Shown: positions 26,378-35,949, counted from the stretch's first letter. The stretch: 48,754 nt of DNA from Novosphingobium sp. (GCA_015657645.1 JACDQK010000235.1:1-48754), one strand, 5' to 3'. A program made the numbers and translations. The notes: generated by a model from the sequence alone, not told the origin.

Positions 26378-27121
26378 ATGCCCGCCACCCCCGCCTGGCC
26401 GCCGAAATCCGCGCCGCGTCTGTTCGTTGAGCAGGTGCTGGGCGAAGGCGTGCAGGTCAGCATCGAGGGCCCGCAAGCGCATTACCTGGCGCGGGTGATG
26501 CGGGTCGGGCCGGGCGATGCGGTTATCCTGTGCGACAACGTGACCGGCGAATGGGCGGCGCGGGTGACGCAAGCCGGCAAGCGCGATGTGGTGCTGGCGG
26601 TGGAGACCATGCTCCGTCCGCGCGAACTGGTGCCCGATTTCACCCTCTGCGCCGCGCTGCTCAAGAAGGACCGGTTCGACCTGGTGCTGGAAAAAGCCTG
26701 CGAGCTGGGCGTGGCGCGGATCCAGCCAGTGCTGACCCGGCGGTGCGTGGCCGACAAGCTCAACCTGGAGCGCGCCCGCGCAATCCTGACCGAAGCGGCC
26801 GAGCAATGCGCGCGCACCGCGCTGCCGGAATTGCTGGCGCCGGTGAAGCTCGACGCACTGCTCAAGGACTGGGATTCCGGCCGCGCCCTGTTCTTCGCCG
26901 ATGAGAATGGCGGCGAGCCGGCAGCGGCTGCCTACGCTGCCCACCCCGGCCCCGCCGCCCTGCTCACCGGCCCCGAAGGCGGCTTTGACGAAGCCGAGCG
27001 GGCCGCGATCCGCGCGCTGCCCCAGACCCGCGCCATCACGCTCGGCCCGCGGATCCTGCGCGGCGAGACGGCGGCCATTGCCGCCACTGCGCTGTGGATG
27101 GGCACTCTTGGCGATTGGTGA
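26378..27121 (+). CDS. rsmE: 16S rRNA (uracil(1498)-N(3))-methyltransferase RsmE
   Basis: This SPOUT-fold methyltransferase modifies U1498 of 16S rRNA. It is 247 residues from ATG 26378. The N-terminal PUA-like part includes PRLFVEQVL and HYLARVMRVGPGD. The SPOUT trefoil-knot domain includes KKDRFDLVLEKACELGV, LLTGPEGGFDEAE and ITLGPRILRGETA, the last being the SAM-binding knot. It is followed after 43 bases by gshA on the same strand, a pairing common in alphaproteobacteria. Confidence 0.95.
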   Translation: MPATPAWPPKSAPRLFVEQVLGEGVQVSIEGPQAHYLARVMRVGPGDAVILCDNVTGEWAARVTQAGKRDVVLAVETMLRPRELVPDFTLCAALLKKDRFDLVLEKACELGVARIQPVLTRRCVADKLNLERARAILTEAAEQCARTALPELLAPVKLDALLKDWDSGRALFFADENGGEPAAAAYAAHPGPAALLTGPEGGFDEAERAAIRALPQTRAITLGPRILRGETAAIAATALWMGTLGDW

Positions 27122-27164
27122 TTTTCCGCTGGCGCCCGGCAATTCTTCGCACTAACTCCGCGCC

Positions 27165-28535
27165 ATGAGCACCAGACAGGTTTCAGATCGCAACGATCCT
27201 GTGATCGAAAGCCGCGAGCAATTGCTCGCCCCGATGATCAAGGGCGAAAAGCCGCGTGAGCGCTGGCGGATCGGGACCGAGCACGAGAAGCTGGTCTATT
27301 GCACCAAGGATCATCACGCCCCGTCCTATGACGAGCCCGGCGGGATCCGCGACCTGCTGGTCGCCATGCAGCAATATGGCTGGGAGCCAGTGATTGAGGG
27401 CGGCAATATCATCGCCTTGTCGGGCAGCGACGGCGCGGTCAGCCTGGAACCGGCCGGCCAGCTTGAACTGTCGGGCGCGCCGCTGGAAACGCTGCACCAG
27501 ACCTGCGCCGAAACCGGCCGCCACCTCGATCAGGTCAAGGCGATCGGCGCCAAGACCGACAAGGGTTTTCTGGGCCTCGGCATGTGGCCTGACAAGACGC
27601 GCGCCGAGCTGCCGATCATGCCCAAGGGCCGCTATGCGATCATGCTGCGGCACATGCCGCGGGTCGGGTCGATGGGCCTCGACATGATGCTGCGGACCTG
27701 CACGATCCAGGTCAACCTCGACTATTCGAGCGAGGCCGACATGGTGCAGAAGTTCCGCACAAGCCTGGCGTTGCAGCCGTTGGCAACCGCGCTCTTCGCC
27801 AATTCGCCGTTTACCGAGGGCAAGCCCAACGGCTTCCTCTCCTACCGCAGCCATATCTGGACCGATACCGATCCGGCCCGCACCGGCATGGCCAGCTTCG
27901 TGTTCGAGGACGGTTTCGGCTATGATCGCTATGTCGAATACATGCTCGACGTGCCGATGTACTTCGTCTTCCGCGACGGGAAGTACATCGATGCTTCAGG
28001 CCTGTCGTTCCGCGATTTCCTCGATGGCAAGCTCTCGGTCCTGCCGGGTGAGCGCCCGCTGGCGAGCGACTGGGTCGATCACCTCTCCACTGCCTTCCCC
28101 GAAGTGCGGCTGAAGTCGTTCCTGGAAATGCGCGGTGCCGATGGCGGGCCGTGGAACAAGATCTGCGCGCTGCCGGCCTTCTGGGTCGGCCTGCTCTATG
28201 ACCAGACCGCGCTCGATGCGGCCTGGGACCTGGTCAAGGACTGGGACATGGAAGGCCGCGAACGCCTGCGCGCCGAAGTGCCGAAGCTGGGGCTCGATGC
28301 CCCGCTGCCGGGCGGCGGGACGCTCAAGGATATTGCCGCCGAAGTGCTGGCGATCAGCCGCGCGGGCCTCAATGCTCGCAACCGCCTCAATTCGATGGGC
28401 GATACCGAGGCCGGGTTCCTCAACCCGCTCGACGAGATCGTTTCGAGCGGCAAGGTTCCGGCCCAGCGCCTGCTCGACAAGTTCCACGGTGAGTGGGGCG
28501 GCGATATCAGCCGCGTCTACGAGCTGAGCTTTTGA
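27165..28535 (+). CDS. gshA: Glutamate–cysteine ligase, plant/alphaproteobacterial type
   Basis: This enzyme makes gamma-glutamylcysteine, the first step of glutathione synthesis. The 456-residue length and motifs (WRIGTEHEKLVY near the N-terminus, EGGNIIAL, EPAGQLELSGAPLETL, and GLGMWPDKTR) belong to the GCS2 branch shared by plants and alphaproteobacteria, rather than the enterobacterial GshA fold family. ATG 27165 is the start. The stop overlaps the next start (TGATG), so the small monooxygenase gene is coupled to it. Confidence 0.95.
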   Translation: MSTRQVSDRNDPVIESREQLLAPMIKGEKPRERWRIGTEHEKLVYCTKDHHAPSYDEPGGIRDLLVAMQQYGWEPVIEGGNIIALSGSDGAVSLEPAGQLELSGAPLETLHQTCAETGRHLDQVKAIGAKTDKGFLGLGMWPDKTRAELPIMPKGRYAIMLRHMPRVGSMGLDMMLRTCTIQVNLDYSSEADMVQKFRTSLALQPLATALFANSPFTEGKPNGFLSYRSHIWTDTDPARTGMASFVFEDGFGYDRYVEYMLDVPMYFVFRDGKYIDASGLSFRDFLDGKLSVLPGERPLASDWVDHLSTAFPEVRLKSFLEMRGADGGPWNKICALPAFWVGLLYDQTALDAAWDLVKDWDMEGRERLRAEVPKLGLDAPLPGGGTLKDIAAEVLAISRAGLNARNRLNSMGDTEAGFLNPLDEIVSSGKVPAQRLLDKFHGEWGGDISRVYELSF

Positions 28536-28837
28536 TGCCGATCGCGATTGTCGGCCAGTTCCGGATCCCGCTGGAGAACCTGGCGGCGGCGCGGCCGCTG
28601 ATGATCGCGGTGATGGAAGCCAGCCGCGCCGAGGACGGCTGCGTTGAGTACAACTATTCCGAAGACCTGCTCGAACCAGGGCTGATCCGGGTCAGCGAGA
28701 TCTGGGAAAGCCGCGAGCATCTGGCTGCGCATTTCAAATCCGCGCACATGCAGCGCTGGATTGCCGAACGGGCAGACCTGGGATTGAGCGGACGGCAAGT
28801 CACCGGGTTCGCAGCGGAGCGCGGCGAACCGCTCTGA
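28535..28837 (+). CDS. Antibiotic-biosynthesis-monooxygenase-fold protein (putative quinol monooxygenase)
   Basis: This 100-residue ABM-domain protein (YgiN-like ferredoxin-like fold) starts at ATG 28535, overlapping the gshA stop by one base. Typical features are a first strand IVGQFRIP, the helix PLMIAVMEASRAEDGCVEYNY, and EIWESREHLAAHFKSAHM. Members often act as small dimeric quinol or heme-type oxygenases, or simply bind such ligands. Translational coupling to glutathione synthesis hints at a redox or quinone-detoxifying role, which is inference only. It is convergent with the membrane methyltransferase, whose stop codon follows directly. Confidence 0.85.
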   Translation: MPIAIVGQFRIPLENLAAARPLMIAVMEASRAEDGCVEYNYSEDLLEPGLIRVSEIWESREHLAAHFKSAHMQRWIAERADLGLSGRQVTGFAAERGEPL

Positions 28838-30184
28838 TCACTTTGCCGGTTGCAGCACCTGGCGGCGGCCGCGCAGCGCCTGGCCGACGCGATGGAAGTG
28901 CCGCGTGATCACCCCGTACTTCGCCATCCAGTCGGCATAGGCGCGATACTTCGGATCTTCGGCCAGCAGGTGCGCTTCCTCGGTCTTGGCGCGCCAGAAG
29001 TAGATCGCGCTGACGCAGGCGAGGAAGAAGGTGTTGCGGACCATGTCGGTCAGCGAATGGCTGACGACCAGGAAAGGCAGCGTTTCCAGCCACCAGAAGG
29101 CGTTCTTGGCGAGATAGGCCGGATGCTTGGTGAAGCGATAGGGTCCGTTGGTCAGCACGCCGCGATAGGTCAGGTTGGAGAAGCGCAGCCCGAAGGCGAC
29201 CGTGGCCCAGGCATAGATCGCGGCAAGCACCACGAGGACTGTCGCCCAACCCCACAGCAGGGCGTTATACCCTTCGAACCAATAGGCCCAGTTCTGGGTG
29301 TTGGTCTGGTAATAGAGCGGACCGTTGCCCTGCATCAACTGGAACGGCGGATAGCAGACCAGCGCCGCCAGCCAGCCAGCGAGGAACGGGTTAGCGCTGC
29401 GGATCTGGGCGTCCAATGGCTTCATGGTCATGATGTAGCCAACCGTGCCGATCTGCGCGTCGAGCACGAACATCGCGGTGATCAGCAGGCCAGCCAGCGC
29501 GACCGGATTGGCCAGTTGCGGCGCCCAGTCGGTGGCGACGAGGATCCCGAACCCGCCCGGGACGATCGAAATCATGAAGGCAGTGAAGAAGCCCTTCACC
29601 GCCCAGGCCCGGGCATGATGCCAGACCTGCGCCGGATCGAAGGCCTCGCGCCCGATCAGTAGGGCCCCGAAATGCCAGGCGCCGTCGCGCGGCTCGACCA
29701 GCACGCGGTCCAGCCAGATGACATAGGGGATCGAGACGACGAACAGCGGCCCCGCGAGCGTCCCCAGCACCTGCATCGAGAGCAGATAGGGTCCGTCCCA
29801 GTACCACCGGGCAATGCAATAGAGCGCGCCGATCACCGCCCAGGTCGCCCAGAGGCCGGCCAGCTTGGTGATCGAAATGTCGATGATCGCGGCGACGGGC
29901 CGCGGCTTGGTCCAGTCAATCCCCGTTGAAGCGCGGCGGTGGACCTTGTCCTTGACCAGCGAGACCACGACCATCGGCAGGGCCGTGGCGAGCAGGCCGG
30001 CCAACCCGGCATAGGGGCCGGACAAGCGCTCCTGCGGTTCGGCCGCGCCCAGCATTGTGCTGATTTCCGGCCAGAAATGGCAGACGCAGATCCACAGCAT
30101 CAGGCCGGCCACGCCCCACAGCCCAACGGCGGCGGAGACGTCGCTGGTGGGCCTTTGCGGCACCGGGGGCTGGGACGCGCTCAT
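28838..30184 (-). CDS. Multi-pass membrane protein with C-terminal isoprenylcysteine-methyltransferase-like domain
   Basis: This 448-residue protein has about ten membrane helices. The C-terminal third fits the ICMT/phospholipid-methyltransferase (PEMT) family: TYRGVLTNGPYRFTKHPAYL is the SAM-binding GPYxxxRHPxY motif, and EEAHLLAEDPKYRAYADWM is the usual C-terminal helix. The N-terminal 300 residues contain several more helices than ordinary 150-200-residue bacterial ICMT proteins, and I do not recognise a domain there. Substrate could be a lipid, isoprenoid or small thiol. It is a single gene with its own upstream region. The 52 bases to bamB contain a small hairpin (CTTCGC/GCGAAG) without a T run. 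Confidence 0.8.
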   Translation of the reverse strand: MSASQPPVPQRPTSDVSAAVGLWGVAGLMLWICVCHFWPEISTMLGAAEPQERLSGPYAGLAGLLATALPMVVVSLVKDKVHRRASTGIDWTKPRPVAAIIDISITKLAGLWATWAVIGALYCIARWYWDGPYLLSMQVLGTLAGPLFVVSIPYVIWLDRVLVEPRDGAWHFGALLIGREAFDPAQVWHHARAWAVKGFFTAFMISIVPGGFGILVATDWAPQLANPVALAGLLITAMFVLDAQIGTVGYIMTMKPLDAQIRSANPFLAGWLAALVCYPPFQLMQGNGPLYYQTNTQNWAYWFEGYNALLWGWATVLVVLAAIYAWATVAFGLRFSNLTYRGVLTNGPYRFTKHPAYLAKNAFWWLETLPFLVVSHSLTDMVRNTFFLACVSAIYFWRAKTEEAHLLAEDPKYRAYADWMAKYGVITRHFHRVGQALRGRRQVLQPAK

Positions 30185-30236
30185 CCGCTTCGCCCTAGCA
30201 GCGAAGGGTTAATGGCGCGGTAACGTACGAAAAATC

Positions 30237-31580
30237 CTAGCGGAAGGCGGAAATCCGGCCGCTGTCATCGAGGATGTAGAGCGTGCCGCCGGCCACGATC
30301 GGCGCCAGGGTCACCGGGTTCTTGAGCTCGGCGAAGGATACCGGCGCGCCGTCCTCGACCCCAGCCGAATAGACCTGGCCGTTCGAATTGGCGAACCACA
30401 AGCGGCTGCCCGCCAGCACCGGGCCGGTCCAGAAGATCGGGTTCTTCTTCTTTTCCTCGTTCTCGAACCGGGCCAGCTGGGTCAGCCAGCGAACCTTGCC
30501 AGTGGCGCGCTGGATGCACAGCAGCTTGCCATCGTCGGTCAGGGTGAAGATCCAGTCACCCGCGATCGCCGGGGTGGAAATGCCCGCCAGGTTGAGTTCC
30601 CAGATGCGCTGGCCGGTAACCAGTTCATAGGCGGCCATGCGCCCGCCCTGGCCCAGCGCGAAGACCCGGCCGCGATCGATGATCGGATCGGCGTCGATGT
30701 CGGTCAACACGCCGACCGTGGTCGACAGCGAGGTTCGCGCCAGCGCGTCCGACCACAACTGGCGGCCGTTTTCATAGCGGAAGGCGACCAGTTCACCGGT
30801 GCTGAAGCCCGCGACAATCGTGCCCTGCCCGGCTGCCGGAGCGGCCACGCCGAACACGCCGGTCTGCCCGCTTGAGGCCGCTTCGTTCCACAATGCCGCG
30901 CCATCGGCGGCGTTGAGCGAATAGATCTGGTTGTCCATCGTCATGACGAAGACGGAATTGAAGGCGATGGTCGGCGATCCGCGCAGCGGGCCGGCCGGCT
31001 TCACCTTCCAGACGATCGAGCCATTGGTGGCATCCAGCGCGGCGACTTCGCCCAGGCCGGTGGTGATATAGACCCGGCCATCGGCATAGCTGGCACCGCC
31101 GCCATAGATCGAGGTCTGGCCATCGCCCTTCAGCGAGAAACCGGTGCTCCAGCGCTTGGCCCCGGTCTGGGCATCAAAGGCGCTGACAACGCCGGCCGTA
31201 TCCATCACGAACAGCTGACCGCCGCCGACCACGGGCGAGGCGGCCAGGCGCTGCTTCTTGTCGGAGCCGGCGACCTGCGCGGTCCACGACCGGCCCGGAT
31301 TGGCGGCCAGTTCAAGGTTGCCATAGGACTTGCTGGCCGTGCCGCCAGCCTGCGGCCAGTCGGGATTGGCGGCGGCGGGCGGGACGATCACCGAAATGCT
31401 GGCTAGCAGCGGATCGACCCTGGCGCCGGTATCGACGCGCGACAGGATCGGGATGCGGTTGCCCAGCGTCGGCGTACTGGGCTTGTCCTTACCGCCAAAC
31501 ACGCCGCAACCGGCCAGCGAAACGGCCAGGACCAGCGCCAGCGGGGCGGTCAGGCGGCGGGAGATCGGTTTGGCTTGCAT
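30237..31580 (-). CDS. bamB: Outer membrane assembly lipoprotein BamB
   Basis: This is the BamB subunit of the beta-barrel assembly machine. The 447-residue product has a lipoprotein signal ending SLAGC, with lipidation at Cys25. It then carries repeated PQQ/beta-propeller blades, each with an AxDAxTGxxxW-like core (VSAFDAQTGAKRW, VAALDATNGSIVWKV, YSLNAADGAALW, VAFRYENGRQLW, LLCIQRATGKVRWL). It acts in the periplasm with BamA and BamD. The TPR/YfgM-like gene lies 19 bases upstream, the standard yfgM–bamB order. Confidence 0.94.
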   Translation of the reverse strand: MQAKPISRRLTAPLALVLAVSLAGCGVFGGKDKPSTPTLGNRIPILSRVDTGARVDPLLASISVIVPPAAANPDWPQAGGTASKSYGNLELAANPGRSWTAQVAGSDKKQRLAASPVVGGGQLFVMDTAGVVSAFDAQTGAKRWSTGFSLKGDGQTSIYGGGASYADGRVYITTGLGEVAALDATNGSIVWKVKPAGPLRGSPTIAFNSVFVMTMDNQIYSLNAADGAALWNEAASSGQTGVFGVAAPAAGQGTIVAGFSTGELVAFRYENGRQLWSDALARTSLSTTVGVLTDIDADPIIDRGRVFALGQGGRMAAYELVTGQRIWELNLAGISTPAIAGDWIFTLTDDGKLLCIQRATGKVRWLTQLARFENEEKKKNPIFWTGPVLAGSRLWFANSNGQVYSAGVEDGAPVSFAELKNPVTLAPIVAGGTLYILDDSGRISAFR

Positions 31581-31599
31581 GGACTATCCTTGACTGAAC

Positions 31600-32367
31600 T
31601 TACTGCTGCGCCGGGACGAGGCTGGCGATGTCATCGCTGCCGGCATCATAGCCGAGCTGCCCGGCCACCTGGCGCATCCGCGTGCGGAGCGTGGAGGGAA
31701 CTTCGGTATTCTTGCCGATCGCGGCGAACAGCGGGCCGGCCTGATCGGGCTTGCCCATTTTGAGATAGGCCATGCCCAGCAGCTCACCCGCGCTACCGAA
31801 CCAGGCGTTGCCGGGCACGGCCAACGGCTTCAGCCGGTCAACCACCTGCTGCGGCTGCATGGCATCGAAGCGCAGCGAAACCTCGCGGATCGTCGCGAGA
31901 TCGCGGTAAGCCTGCGGCACGGCGCTGTTGGCGGCAATTGCGGCAAAGGCCTTGGCCGCTTCCTCGGTCTTGCCCTGCTCGACCAGGATTGCGGCGCGGG
32001 TCATCGTCGCGGCGGCCTGGCTGCCATCGCTGCCGTCCTTGGTCAGCGGCTCGAGATCGGCCAGTGCCGCGGCGGCATTGCCGGCATCGAGCTTGTCGAG
32101 CGCGATGATCGCCTGCTCGCTGCGTTCGGCGGCGGCCTGCTTAGTCGAATTGTCCCAATAGAGGTAGCCGGCCAGCGCCAGCAGCCCGGCGGCAATCGCG
32201 CCGCCGATCGGCATGCCATAGCGGCTGAGGATCGACTTGAGCTGATCCTCGCGCAGCGCATCGTCCACTTCGCGCATGAACACGTCCTGCTGGGCAGCAG
32301 CCTTGTCATCGGGATTGGCGGGTGCGGGGCGATCGGACGGTGGCAGGGCCAAGGCGGAGACTTTCAC
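31600..32367 (-). CDS. YfgM/TPR_21-like membrane-anchored protein
   Basis: This protein has up to 255 residues, with an N-terminal cytoplasmic segment (FMREVDDALREDQLKSILSRY), one membrane helix (PIGGAIAAGLLALAGYLYW), and a periplasmic TPR-like helical domain (QAAATMTRAAILVEQGKTEEA). YfgM proteins are ancillary to the Sec translocon and periplasmic chaperone network, and are always encoded upstream of bamB. The longest reading starts at GTG 32367. ATG 32277 has a better ribosome-binding site (AGGA seven bases ahead) and would remove a 30-residue low-complexity N-terminus. Confidence 0.87.
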   Translation of the reverse strand: MKVSALALPPSDRPAPANPDDKAAAQQDVFMREVDDALREDQLKSILSRYGMPIGGAIAAGLLALAGYLYWDNSTKQAAAERSEQAIIALDKLDAGNAAAALADLEPLTKDGSDGSQAAATMTRAAILVEQGKTEEAAKAFAAIAANSAVPQAYRDLATIREVSLRFDAMQPQQVVDRLKPLAVPGNAWFGSAGELLGMAYLKMGKPDQAGPLFAAIGKNTEVPSTLRTRMRQVAGQLGYDAGSDDIASLVPAQQ

Positions 32368-32469
32368 TCGAAATTTCGGGTCAAACGTGCGCGCTGTTTA
32401 GCCGATGAGCGGGCCTTTTCAACGCCCGATCTCTGCGCTGTCCCCCGTGAAGCACGGGTGAACGACAAA

Positions 32470-33621
32470 TCAGGGGAAGCTGGTCCGCCCCAGCGCCGCC
32501 GCATAGACGTTGCGGTAGGCGGCGATCATCTTCGCCTCGTCATAATCGGCCTCGGCCCGCAGGCGGTTGGCGCGGCCAACGGCAGCGCGCAGTTCGCCAT
32601 CTTCAGCCAGGGCCGCCAGCGCCGCTGCGAGCCCTGCTTCATCCCCGGCCGGGGCCAGGAACCGGCGGTTTTCCGCCGCCACCATCGCCTCGACATCGCC
32701 GACGCGCGGGGCGGCGATGGCGAGGCCCGTGGCCATCGCCTCGACCACCGAGATCGGGAACTGCTCGCTATCGGAGGACAGCGCGAACAGATCGAACAGC
32801 CCCATGACCTGGGCCGGATGGGCGACATGGCCGGGCAAGTGGACCCGGTGCCCCACCCCCAGCCGCACCGCTTCGGCGCGGATCGCCTCGCGCTCCGGCC
32901 CTTCGCCCAGGATCACCAGTTGCCAGTGATCGGGCAGCGGCGCGAAGGCGCGGACCAGCCGCGGCAGGTTCTTGACCGCGCGTAGCCCCGCCAGGGTGCC
33001 CAGCCATAGCTCCCCCGGATGCTTGATCACCCGCGGCAGCGCATCCGGCTTCGGCTTGCGGCCATAGGCGAAGACCGGAATGCCGTTGGGAATACGCTTC
33101 ACCATGGCCGCTGGCTGCTGCCAGGCGGTGCGGGCAATATGCTCGAGCCGCTGCGAGGGGACGACCAGGCCTTGCGCCCGGTAGAGCGCGAGCCGGCGGT
33201 AGAGATTGCGATGCCACTTCAGCCGGGTGGCCTCGTCCTGGTTGAAGCCGTCCTCGTGATGGACCAGCGGCGGCAGCTTCATGACCTCGGCAAAGGCGGT
33301 GTGGGCCAGCACCGCATCCATTGCCCCCCAATTATAGGTGAGGACGAGATCGTGACCGAGCATCGCCTTGGCCAGCCCCTGCAAGCGGCGCGGAAAGGGC
33401 TTGCCGGTCAGCGCCGGAAACTCCGGATAGTCGACCGGGATCGCCGGATCGATCGCCCGAGCCGCACCCAGCGCACCCGGCACGGCCGAGACCACCGCAT
33501 GGGCCACTTCGGGCCCGAAGGCATTCATCAGCTGGACGGCGCGCATTTCCTTGCCGCCGGGATCGAAGCTGGAATGGAGGTGCAGCACCCGCAGCCGCGG
33601 GGCCGGGGCGCGCTTCTTCAT
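32470..33621 (-). CDS. Glycosyltransferase, GT4-type
   Basis: This is a 383-residue GT-B fold glycosyltransferase starting at ATG 33621. The N-terminal acceptor domain opens with LRVLHLHSSFDPGGKEMRAV, the usual glycine-rich loop. The C-terminal nucleotide-sugar domain has LWLGTLAGLRAVKNLPRLV, LVILGEGPEREAI and the E-x7-E-like SEQFPISVVEAMATGLAI. It is a retaining GT4-type enzyme of envelope or exopolysaccharide synthesis; sugar and acceptor are unknown. It is translationally coupled to the alpha/beta hydrolase by ATGA at 33618-33621, with no other polysaccharide genes nearby. Confidence 0.9.
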   Translation of the reverse strand: MKKRAPAPRLRVLHLHSSFDPGGKEMRAVQLMNAFGPEVAHAVVSAVPGALGAARAIDPAIPVDYPEFPALTGKPFPRRLQGLAKAMLGHDLVLTYNWGAMDAVLAHTAFAEVMKLPPLVHHEDGFNQDEATRLKWHRNLYRRLALYRAQGLVVPSQRLEHIARTAWQQPAAMVKRIPNGIPVFAYGRKPKPDALPRVIKHPGELWLGTLAGLRAVKNLPRLVRAFAPLPDHWQLVILGEGPEREAIRAEAVRLGVGHRVHLPGHVAHPAQVMGLFDLFALSSDSEQFPISVVEAMATGLAIAAPRVGDVEAMVAAENRRFLAPAGDEAGLAAALAALAEDGELRAAVGRANRLRAEADYDEAKMIAAYRNVYAAALGRTSFP

Positions 33622-34475
33622 GCGATCCGGGCCAGCAACTGGTCGATCGCAGCCACGGCAGCGGGTTCGCTGAGCGTCGGGGCATGGCCGACCTTCGGCA
33701 CGGTCACTGCCTCGGCCTCGGGCAGCAGCTTGGCCATCTTCTTGAAGGTAGCCGCGGTCAGCACGTCGGACAGGGCACCGCGCAGCAGCGCGACCGGGCG
33801 GCCGGCCAGCGCCTGGAAGGCCGGCCACATGTCCACCTCGCTTGCCCCGTCAGCCTGGGCGAAAGGTTCGGCGATCTTCATGTCGTAATCGAAGTGGATC
33901 CGCCCGTTACTGCCCACCACCATGCAGCGCTTGGCCATGGCCAGCCAGTCAGTGATCGAGGCATTGGGGAAAGTCGGTCCCTGCGATTCCGCCAGGGTGC
34001 GGGCGGCATGCATCCAGGTCGGGAAATTGCGCGCCTGGCCCACGTAATTGCGGATCCGCTCGATCCCGGCCGGGTTCACTTCTGGGCCGATATCGTTCAG
34101 CAGGGCCCCGGCAATCCGCTCGGGCCCGGTCGCAGCGAGCAGCATGGTCAAAAGGCCGCCCAGCGAAGTGCCGATCGCCACCACCCGGGTCAACCCGGCC
34201 TGCTCGAACAGCTCACCCAGGTCTTCTAGATACTGCAGCGGATTGTAGGTGGCCGAATCCTTGGCATAGGCGCTGTCGCCGCGCCCGCGCAGCTCGACAC
34301 AGATCACCCGCCAATTGCCCGCCAGCCGTTCAGCCAGCTCCTCAAAGTCACGGGCATTGCGGGTCAGCCCCGGCAGACACAGCACCGGCGGACGGTCCGC
34401 GCGCCCGGAATAGTCACGGTAATGCAGCTGCAGGCCATCGCGGCTGGTCCAGTAGCCGTCGGTGAAGTTGCTCAT
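33618..34475 (-). CDS. Alpha/beta hydrolase
   Basis: This 285-residue alpha/beta-hydrolase-fold enzyme starts at ATG 34475. The nucleophile elbow is GTSLGG (VVAIGTSLGGLLTML), the oxyanion region is VLCLPGLTRNARDF, and the catalytic His is in VPKVGHAPTLSEP. The acid is probably the Asp in RGALSDVLT. It belongs to the haloalkane-dehalogenase/MhpC/BioH-like group of small esterases. Substrate unknown. It is upstream of and coupled to the glycosyltransferase, and divergent from selO with 83 bases between. Confidence 0.93.
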   Translation of the reverse strand: MSNFTDGYWTSRDGLQLHYRDYSGRADRPPVLCLPGLTRNARDFEELAERLAGNWRVICVELRGRGDSAYAKDSATYNPLQYLEDLGELFEQAGLTRVVAIGTSLGGLLTMLLAATGPERIAGALLNDIGPEVNPAGIERIRNYVGQARNFPTWMHAARTLAESQGPTFPNASITDWLAMAKRCMVVGSNGRIHFDYDMKIAEPFAQADGASEVDMWPAFQALAGRPVALLRGALSDVLTAATFKKMAKLLPEAEAVTVPKVGHAPTLSEPAAVAAIDQLLARIA

Positions 34476-34558
34476 TTCGTGGCCGGACCTTCGGTAAATG
34501 CTTGGCGGTGCGCCTTGCAGCGCTTGTGCCGCGCGGCGCGAGCGGCCACTATTGCCGG

Positions 34559-35949
34559 ATGCGCGCCGAACCGCAAGCCGCCCCCTATCGTGCCGACACG
34601 CCGATTGCCCAGCTAGCCCCCTGGCTGGCCGATCCCGTGCGCGCGGCAGACTTTCCGCAGACCACCCTGCGGTTCCGCAATCACCGCTGGGACAGCGCGG
34701 TCGGGCTGGAGGGCCTCTCCGACGAAGACTGGGTCCGCCACTTCGGCCGGTTTGAGGCCTTGCCGGACAACCTGCCCCAGCCGCTGGCGCTGCGCTATCA
34801 CGGCCACCAGTTCCGCGTATACAATCCGGACCTGGGCGATGGACGCGGGTTCCTGTTCGCGCAAATGCGCGATGGTGCAGGCCGCCTGCTAGACCTCGGC
34901 ACCAAAGGTTCCGGCCAGACCCCGTGGAGCCGCGAGGGTGACGGCCGCCTGACGCTGAAAGGCGCGGTGCGGGAAATTCTGGCAACCGAAATGCTCGAGG
35001 CGCTGGGGGTCAATACCAGCAAGACTTTCTCGGTGGTCGAGACGGCGAGGACCTCTACCGCTCGGACGAGCCTTCTCCCACCCGCTCAGCGGTGATGGTG
35101 CGGCTCAGCCATGGCCATATCCGCATTGGCACCTTCCAGCGCCTGGCCTTCCTCGAAAGCCGCGCGGAAATGGCCGCGCTGATCGACTATTGCCTGGCCC
35201 AGTTCCCCGGCCCGCCCCCGCCCGCAGACGCCCCCGGCCGCGACGAGCCAGCGGTAATCCTGCTGCATCAAGTGGTCGAGCGGTTGGCGCAGCTGGCGGC
35301 GGAATGGATGGCCGCCGGCTTCGTCCACGGCGTGCTCAATACCGACAACATGAACATTTCGGGCGAAAGCTTTGACTATGGCCCATGGCGCTGGCTGCCG
35401 TCCTGGGACCCATCGTTTACCGCCGCCTATTTCGATCATGGCGGGCTCTATGCCTTCGGCCGTCAGCCCGAAGCGCTGCACTGGAACTGCGGGCAGCTCG
35501 CCGTCGCGCTGCGCCTGCTGGCTGAGGCCCCGCCGCTGATCGCCGCGCTCGAGCGGTTCGGGCCGCTCTATCAGGCCGCGCTGGCCCGGCAGTTCCTGTG
35601 GCGGCTGGGCGTGCAATCGCAGGGCTTCGATGCGGACTATGCGCTGATCGCCCAGGCCGAGCAGGCGATGCGGACCAGCGGCCTATCGCCCGACGCCTTC
35701 TTCCACCGCCACCGCTTCGGTCGCCATGCCGAAGGAGACTTTGCTGCAGCGCTGCAGGGCTTCGAACCGGTCGGCGTGGAGCATGACTTGTGGCAGGAAG
35801 CCGCCCCGCCCAGCCTGGTGGTCGATAATGTCGAAGCGATCTGGTCAAAGATCGATCAACACGACGATTGGAGCCTGCTGGGCGAAACTGTCGCGTCTAT
35901 CAGGCGCTTGGGCGAAGCGCTTGGTCCGCCGCCCGGCAGTTTGGTTTAA
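34559..35949 (+). pseudogene. selO: Protein adenylyltransferase SelO, frameshifted
   Basis: SelO is a pseudokinase-fold enzyme that transfers AMP to Ser/Thr/Tyr of redox proteins. The N-terminal part from ATG 34559 includes LRYHGHQFRVYNPDLGDGRG and the nucleotide loop KGSGQTPWSREGDGRLTLKG. After FSVVET the frame is lost. One missing base near 35044 (AC(G)GGCGAGGAC) restores GEDLYRSDEPSPTRSAVM and then MVRLSHGHIRIGTFQR, the catalytic-loop-like VHGVLNTDNMNISGES and the metal-binding DYGPW. The restored length is about 463 residues, normal for alphaproteobacteria. Every motif is conserved, so the break is probably a sequence error. Confidence 0.9.

Noticed and set aside
30190..30215. Hairpin CTTCGC/GCGAAG between the membrane methyltransferase and bamB
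   Set aside because: The stem is only six base pairs and no T run follows on either strand, so I do not call it a terminator.
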